10,124 nucleotides of DNA from an uncultured Pseudomonadales bacterium. GTDB lineage: Bacteria > Pseudomonadota > Gammaproteobacteria > Pseudomonadales > Porticoccaceae. Both the position numbers and the translations under genes were made by a program. The first letter of the stretch is position 1. Every line of letters starts with the position of its first letter. Positions 5,354-10,124 of the stretch are shown here, one piece after another. The stretch lies in NCBI GenBank assembly GCA_937998635.1, contig CALLDA010000038.1:1-10124 (forward strand), written 5' to 3'. A model generated the notes under the pieces. That model had not been told where the DNA came from and ran no database searches. It saw only the letters and a program-made list of their open reading frames with translations.

Positions 5354-7273
5354 ATGACCGCCTCTTATTCAGACATTCCCCTCACACGCCCGCAGACACC
5401 GCTACTCGACCTTATTGACCACCCCGATCAACTCCGTCTCCTACCAGAAGACAAGCTCGACCAGGTCGCTGACGAGTTACGCGCTTACCTGCTGTATTCG
5501 GTAGGCCAAACTGGTGGCCATTTTGGGGCTGGTTTAGGTGTCGTCGAGCTCACTGTCGCTTTACACTACGTATTTAACACTCCCCATGACAAGCTAGTCT
5601 GGGACGTTGGTCATCAGACCTACCCCCATAAAATCCTCTGCGGTCGGCGCGAGCAATTGCTCACCATTCGCCAGCCCGGAGGTTTGTCTGGCTTTCCAAA
5701 GCGGGCCGAGAGTGATTACGATGCTTTCGGCGTCGGCCATTCCAGCACCTCGCTGAGTGCCGCTCTGGGTATGAAAATCGCCAACAGTATGAACGGCACG
5801 GATAATCGCGCCATCGCCGTCATTGGCGACGGCGCGATGACCGCAGGCATGGCCATTGAAGCCCTCAACCATATCGCCCATGTCGATGAAGACCTGCTCG
5901 TCGTGCTCAACGACAACAATATGTCAATTTCCAAAAACGTTGGTGGCCTGGCAACTTATTTTTCTAAACTCTGGTCCAGTAAACCCTATAATTTATTTCG
6001 CGAAAGTACCAAGCGCGTGCTCAAGGCCTTTCCTTCCACCAGCGGGATAATCAGAAAAACTGAAGAGCTGATGAAAGCCCTGGTCGCACCCGGAATAATT
6101 TTCGAGGAGCTGGGTTTCACCTATATTGGCCCCATTGACGGTCACAATATTGCGCTGCTAGTTAAGACCCTGGAAAACCTCAAAAAAGTCACCGGCCCAG
6201 TGCTATTACATGTCGCCACCAGCAAGGGCAAAGGCTTTATTCCGGCCGAACAGGATCCCATCGGCTATCACGCCATCAACAAGATGAAACCAGTCGTAAA
6301 ACCGGAACAAAAACCTGCTGTCGATGAACTTGCTCCGAAGGCCATTAAATACCAGCAAGTATTTGGCGACTGGTTGTGCGATATGCTTGAGCAGAACCCG
6401 GATCTCGTAGCGATCACGCCGGCCATGAGTGCAGGTTCGGGCATGACAGAATTTGCCCAGCGCTTCCCGGAGCATTTTCATGACGTGGCGATTGCCGAGC
6501 AGCATGCTGTGACCCTGGCCGCCGGTCTCGCCTGCGAAGGCAAAAAGCCTGTGGTGGCCATTTATTCAACGTTTCTACAGCGCGCTTATGACCAGCTCAT
6601 TCACGATGTCGCACTGCAAAATCTCGACGTGTTGTTTGCCATTGATCGAGCCGGCCTGGTCGGTGAGGACGGTGCCACTCACGCGGGCAGTTTCGATATC
6701 AGCTTTCTGCGCTGCGTACCCAACATGGTCGTGATGACGCCGTCTGATGAAAACGAAGCCCGCCAATTGCTCTACACAGGTTTTATGCATCCTGGCCCAG
6801 CAGCGGTTCGCTACCCGAGAGGCACTGGCCCTGGCGTTGACATTGAATCAACAATGACGGCTTTGCCGATGGGTAAAGGCACGGTGCGCCGTCAAGGCCA
6901 GCGCACAGCGATACTTAGTTTTGGCGCACTGTTGCCCGCCGCCATGGCAGCGGCAGAAGCCATTGATGCCACCGTTGTCGACATGCGCTTTGTCAAACCC
7001 CTCGACGAAACCCTGATAACAGAACTGACTCAGAATCATCAGTTGTTGGTGACATTGGAAGAAAATGCTGTTGCTGGCGGTGCCGGAGCCGCAGTCAGTG
7101 AATATCTTGCGGCGGCGGGGATTACCCGCTCAATATTACAGCTGGGTTTGCCAGATCAATTTATGGATCACAATAATCACGACACACAAATTGAACTCGC
7201 CGGACTCGACGAGGCTGGTATTACTAAATCCATCGTCGATCGTCTGAACCAGTTAAACCTGATCGAGAACTAA
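5354..7273 (+). CDS. dxs: 1-deoxy-D-xylulose-5-phosphate synthase
   Basis: First enzyme of the MEP isoprenoid pathway: it condenses pyruvate and glyceraldehyde 3-phosphate into 1-deoxyxylulose 5-phosphate with thiamine diphosphate and magnesium, in the cytosol. The 639-residue protein is about 20 residues longer than E. coli DXS (620). It matches that enzyme along its full length as I recall it. The TPP/Mg motif runs from GDG (158-160) to NDN (186-188). His56 corresponds to catalytic His49, and Glu382 in DVAIAEQHAVT corresponds to Glu370. The C-terminal transketolase domain has FVKPLDE and VTLEENAVAGGAG. ATG at 5354 gives an N-terminus that aligns with E. coli; no strong Shine-Dalgarno is seen. 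It follows ispA after 112 bp, so supply of C5 units is linked to farnesyl synthesis. It ends 3 bp from the stop of the convergent helicase gene. Confidence 0.98.
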   Translation: MTASYSDIPLTRPQTPLLDLIDHPDQLRLLPEDKLDQVADELRAYLLYSVGQTGGHFGAGLGVVELTVALHYVFNTPHDKLVWDVGHQTYPHKILCGRREQLLTIRQPGGLSGFPKRAESDYDAFGVGHSSTSLSAALGMKIANSMNGTDNRAIAVIGDGAMTAGMAIEALNHIAHVDEDLLVVLNDNNMSISKNVGGLATYFSKLWSSKPYNLFRESTKRVLKAFPSTSGIIRKTEELMKALVAPGIIFEELGFTYIGPIDGHNIALLVKTLENLKKVTGPVLLHVATSKGKGFIPAEQDPIGYHAINKMKPVVKPEQKPAVDELAPKAIKYQQVFGDWLCDMLEQNPDLVAITPAMSAGSGMTEFAQRFPEHFHDVAIAEQHAVTLAAGLACEGKKPVVAIYSTFLQRAYDQLIHDVALQNLDVLFAIDRAGLVGEDGATHAGSFDISFLRCVPNMVVMTPSDENEARQLLYTGFMHPGPAAVRYPRGTGPGVDIESTMTALPMGKGTVRRQGQRTAILSFGALLPAAMAAAEAIDATVVDMRFVKPLDETLITELTQNHQLLVTLEENAVAGGAGAAVSEYLAAAGITRSILQLGLPDQFMDHNNHDTQIELAGLDEAGITKSIVDRLNQLNLIEN

Positions 7274-7276
7274 GCG

Positions 7277-9466
7277 CTAATCAAACAGTCGCCGAAAGGG
7301 CGGCATAGAATCAAGCAATTGGCGACCATAGAATTTAGTCAACAAGCGTCGATCCAAAATAGTCACCCGCCCGGTATCAGATTCATTACGCAACAACCTG
7401 CCGCTGGCCTGAATCAATCGCAATGACGCGCCCGGCAGTGTCAGCTCTCGAAAGGCATTGCCACCCTGAGCCTCAATCCATTCAGCCAGCGCAGCTTGCA
7501 GCGGGTCATCGGGGACAGCGAAAGGTAGTTTGGCGATCACCACATGCTTGCAATAATTGCCCGGTAAATCCATGCCTTCGGCAAAACTAGCTAGCCCAAA
7601 TATGACACCGTTTTGTCCGTCATCAATGCTCTGCCGGTGTCGATTAACCATCTCAGCCACACTTAACTCACCTTGTACCAGTAACTGACAGGGCAAGTCT
7701 TCTTTTAAGGTCTCAGCCACGTCATTCATTTGCCGTCGCGATGAAAATAACACCAGGCTGCCTATAGCCAAATGTGACTCGGCATCTTCATCCGCCGGGT
7801 CATTAAACAAGGTGTTGTCACTGAGGATCTCGGACAGATACTCGCCTACGGCAAGCGTATGAGCGGCTGCCTGACCACCGTCAACGCCGATATCAGGCAC
7901 CACCAGGACACCGGCCTGTGCATAATCGAATGCCACCGGTACCGACACGCATGCGACAGCTTCACCTGCCTGAGCGTTATCCGAAGCTCCATCATTAAGG
8001 CCAAGGTCACGGCAAATCTGGGTAAAGCTACCCATGCTTTTTAAGGTCGCTGAGGTGGCTATGCCCGCGTAACAACGTTGCCAGAGGATGTCTTTCAGGG
8101 TCGGCCCCGCGATAATCGGTGACACTGAGACGCGAATATCACCGCTGTCTTCCAGGGTAAGCCATTTCGCGGCGGGCAAAGACGCGGGATCAGGACGGGC
8201 CATAGCGGACCAGCAATCGGAAATCCCGTTGGCCCTTCTCAACCATTGCCCGACGTGCTGATAATGCTGTTCGATATCGACATTTGGCACGGGCGATAAG
8301 GTGTTATCCATGGCTTTATCGAGCACCTTGTGCAAACCGTCGAGACGACTTTCGAGGCGCACGAACAAAGCCGACAGTTGTGCGCACAGAGCCCGGACAT
8401 CGTCATCCATCTGGCCATTGGGAAAGCGGTATTGGCTGCTGTGTTCGCTACTATTATTGAGCAGCAGCGCCTCAAAAACCGGCACGCTCTGCTTAACCGG
8501 CAAACGCGCAATTTTGCTGATGTCAAGGCACTGTTCAATATGCTCCTGCACCCCGCAAACGCCCGCGAGCGTAGCGGCAATCGTCGGTAGCGACTTTTCG
8601 ATCTGTTCCAGCCACTGGGCGGTCGCAGTGAGTCGCGAAAAGCTGGCGAAGTGATTGAGTGCGGTATCGCCCAGCTTGTGGGCTTCATCGAAGATATAAA
8701 TACAGTCTTCAGGGGCGGGTAAAATCACCCCGCCGCCGAGCATTAAATCGGCCAGCACAAGATCGTGATTAGCAACGATACAATCGGCATCATCCATCGC
8801 GGCTCGGGCCTGAAAAAAACAGCATTCACTGAACATTCGGCAGCGAAAACTCAAACACTGATTGCGATCAACCGTAAGCGCCTGCCAGGTCAAGTCGGGT
8901 ATGGTATTCGACCAACTGTCTCGATCACCATTCCACTGATCTTCGGCGAGCGCCGTGGTCATTTGCTCCAATATCGCGCGGTTGTCCGCATCGGGACGAA
9001 GGCTAATCTCATCCTCGTACAACTTAAGCCCCGCTTGATTAGCGGCCAGCCCATCCTGATTTTGCTGCAAGCGCAAAGGACACAGATAACGCCCCCGCCC
9101 CTTCGCCAAGGCACAACTGTAATCCCAGCCGGTAGCGGCCATCACATCGGGAATATCTCGTTCCGCTAACTGCCCCTGGAGGGCTACAGTCCCGGTGGCG
9201 ACAACCACTTTCTTACCCAGCTCATGGGCTATGGGCAATACGGACAACAAATAGGAGGCAGTTTTACCGGTACCCGTTCCGGCTTCGATGACGATGGCAC
9301 CATTGCCAGAGGTTCTGAGACCTTCGGCGTCTGATTCTATGGAACCTAGAAACGACGCAATGCGGCCCACCATTTGCTTCTGACCGAGACGTGCGCGGAA
9401 GTCTTTGGTTTTCAGAAAGGCGCGATAACCCTCCTGGATGGTAGCCTTGAGTTCTTCGCTTAGCAC
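7277..9466 (-). CDS. dinG: ATP-dependent DNA helicase DinG (iron-sulfur, XPD-like superfamily 2)
   Basis: A 5'-3' DNA helicase of the XPD/DinG family that in E. coli unwinds R-loops, D-loops and forks after damage. The 729-residue product matches E. coli DinG (716) in domain order. Walker A is EAGTGTGKT (61-69). Cys129 (GRGRYLCP), Cys204, Cys209 and Cys215 or Cys216 match the four cysteines of the 4Fe-4S cluster. Motif II is DEAH (260-263). The C-terminal helicase half has TSATL, ASFAEGMDL (motif V) and QASGRLLRN (motif VI, about 686-694). The lysine/arginine-rich tail of E. coli DinG is missing. GTG at 9464-9466 gives the family's N-terminus; AAAGG lies eight bases upstream, inside the end of the preceding acyltransferase gene, whose stop is 3 bp away. 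No LexA box is visible directly upstream, so SOS control would have to act on an operon promoter beyond the window. Confidence 0.94.
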   Translation of the reverse strand: MLSEELKATIQEGYRAFLKTKDFRARLGQKQMVGRIASFLGSIESDAEGLRTSGNGAIVIEAGTGTGKTASYLLSVLPIAHELGKKVVVATGTVALQGQLAERDIPDVMAATGWDYSCALAKGRGRYLCPLRLQQNQDGLAANQAGLKLYEDEISLRPDADNRAILEQMTTALAEDQWNGDRDSWSNTIPDLTWQALTVDRNQCLSFRCRMFSECCFFQARAAMDDADCIVANHDLVLADLMLGGGVILPAPEDCIYIFDEAHKLGDTALNHFASFSRLTATAQWLEQIEKSLPTIAATLAGVCGVQEHIEQCLDISKIARLPVKQSVPVFEALLLNNSSEHSSQYRFPNGQMDDDVRALCAQLSALFVRLESRLDGLHKVLDKAMDNTLSPVPNVDIEQHYQHVGQWLRRANGISDCWSAMARPDPASLPAAKWLTLEDSGDIRVSVSPIIAGPTLKDILWQRCYAGIATSATLKSMGSFTQICRDLGLNDGASDNAQAGEAVACVSVPVAFDYAQAGVLVVPDIGVDGGQAAAHTLAVGEYLSEILSDNTLFNDPADEDAESHLAIGSLVLFSSRRQMNDVAETLKEDLPCQLLVQGELSVAEMVNRHRQSIDDGQNGVIFGLASFAEGMDLPGNYCKHVVIAKLPFAVPDDPLQAALAEWIEAQGGNAFRELTLPGASLRLIQASGRLLRNESDTGRVTILDRRLLTKFYGRQLLDSMPPFRRLFD

Positions 9467-9469
9467 CCC

Positions 9470-10124
9470 CTAAGCCTTTAACCCGTTAAGCCCTAACCCT
9501 AACCCAACATCCGCCCCACCTTCGGCCTCCAGACGACATTTAACTGGGTTGGCATAAGCGGCGAGCATGATTTTTTTCTGCTCGGCGGATAAATTGGACA
9601 AGCGCTTTTCTAATAGCCCCCGCTTGGCAGCCCAGTCGACATCACCCAGAGCGTGCTTCCACTGTTGAACTTCTGGATTGTCTCCGTACAGCTGTTCATA
9701 GGCGATTAGATGACTAGCCTGCAAACGATAATTGGCCGTGATTTGCTGGTCGATAGCCGCTGCCGCTGCACCGGCATCACTATACGGCCCCGTCAACTCA
9801 TCGCCAAAAACAACCTCAATATGACCTTTTTCACCGACGATTCCCTGGTAAATACTATTGATATCCTCATGCTCAGCTTTTATATAACTGCCTTCAGTTG
9901 CAAGGGCACAAAGCTCTTTGGCCTTGGCCTCATCACAGGGATCCCACTCATAGGATATGGCAACAGGGATAATATGCAGCTCGGCAAAGGCCTCACCAAA
10001 ACTCTGTTCACGGGCTTTGTTCAAGACCAGCATTTTCAACAATGCGGTTTCGGTACCATCGATACCATCTTTAGCGCGACCCTCTCGCTGCGCTATCCAG
10101 ATCGATTGTTTATCGACATTCAGT
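9470..10124 (-). CDS. PlsC-like (1-acylglycerol-3-phosphate) acyltransferase-family protein, C-terminal part
   Basis: The frame is open to the right edge and gives the last 217 residues; the N-terminal part with the catalytic H-x4-D motif lies outside. The segment SIWIAQREGRAKDGID, near the edge, carries the E-G core of the third acyltransferase block (FPEGTRS in classical PlsC). It is followed by IIPVAISYEWDPCD, and both match a subfamily annotated in Bacteroidetes and gammaproteobacteria as 1-acyl-sn-glycerol-3-phosphate acyltransferase, as I recall it. Such enzymes acylate lysophosphatidate or related lipids at the membrane. The apparent TTG start at 10042 lies inside this conserved part and is not the real start. 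The gene overlaps the ribosome-binding site of dinG and precedes it by 3 bp, so the two are probably co-transcribed and coupled. The last residues GLGLGLNG come from a short hexamer repeat. Substrate uncertain. Confidence 0.72.
   Translation of the reverse strand, partial: LNVDKQSIWIAQREGRAKDGIDGTETALLKMLVLNKAREQSFGEAFAELHIIPVAISYEWDPCDEAKAKELCALATEGSYIKAEHEDINSIYQGIVGEKGHIEVVFGDELTGPYSDAGAAAAAIDQQITANYRLQASHLIAYEQLYGDNPEVQQWKHALGDVDWAAKRGLLEKRLSNLSAEQKKIMLAAYANPVKCRLEAEGGADVGLGLGLNGLKA

Noticed and set aside
8765..9169. 134-codon plus-strand frame opposite dinG, and similar long frames opposite dxs and dinG
   Set aside because: They are antisense shadows of well-supported genes, with low-complexity translations and no family likeness.
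9491..9505. Telomere-like CCCTAA repeat
   Set aside because: Only two and a half copies, inside a coding frame where they encode Gly-Leu repeats; too short to mean more than local slippage.
1..10124. Mobile element, CRISPR array or defence island
   Set aside because: No transposase, integrase, spaced repeats or toxin-antitoxin pair was found; the HNH protein alone is not enough to call a defence system.

Overview
The window reads as a chromosomal segment of a gammaproteobacterium, plausibly a marine relative of Cellvibrionales/Pseudomonadales. This rests on the xseB-ispA-dxs order, the close likeness of the DXS and DinG proteins to their E. coli counterparts as remembered, and even, moderately GC codon use. 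The exact taxon cannot be fixed from the sequence alone. No tRNA, rRNA, transposase or CRISPR array was seen.

Left part (1-3256). The first ~150 bases do not belong with the rest. On the minus strand they read as the C-terminal domain of a biotin-protein ligase, with only AGA/AGG arginine and ATA isoleucine codons. At about 150-160 this passes abruptly into the C-terminal membrane half of an RND efflux permease, so the left edge is probably a chimeric join. Then come a plus-strand enoyl-CoA hydratase/isomerase-family protein and, convergent to it, a minus-strand SDR reductase with a degenerate active site, followed upstream by an HNH endonuclease-fold protein.

Middle (3257-4072). About 800 bases have no convincing protein gene but are rich in structure. 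On the minus strand there is a strong intrinsic terminator (3586-3622). It is preceded by a run of hairpins densely marked with ANGGA motifs, the signature of an RNA that titrates CsrA/RsmA. A second terminator-like hairpin on the same strand lies at 3441-3480. This candidate regulatory RNA is the most interesting item in the window.

Right part (4073-10124). xseB (exonuclease VII small subunit), ispA (farnesyl diphosphate synthase) and dxs (1-deoxyxylulose-5-phosphate synthase) lie in one direction. Dxs opens the MEP pathway and IspA uses its C5 products to make farnesyl diphosphate for quinones, undecaprenyl carriers and other isoprenoids. Convergent to dxs, with 3 bp between stop codons, is dinG (iron-sulfur DNA helicase). 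A PlsC-like acyltransferase, cut by the right edge, precedes dinG and is tightly coupled to it.
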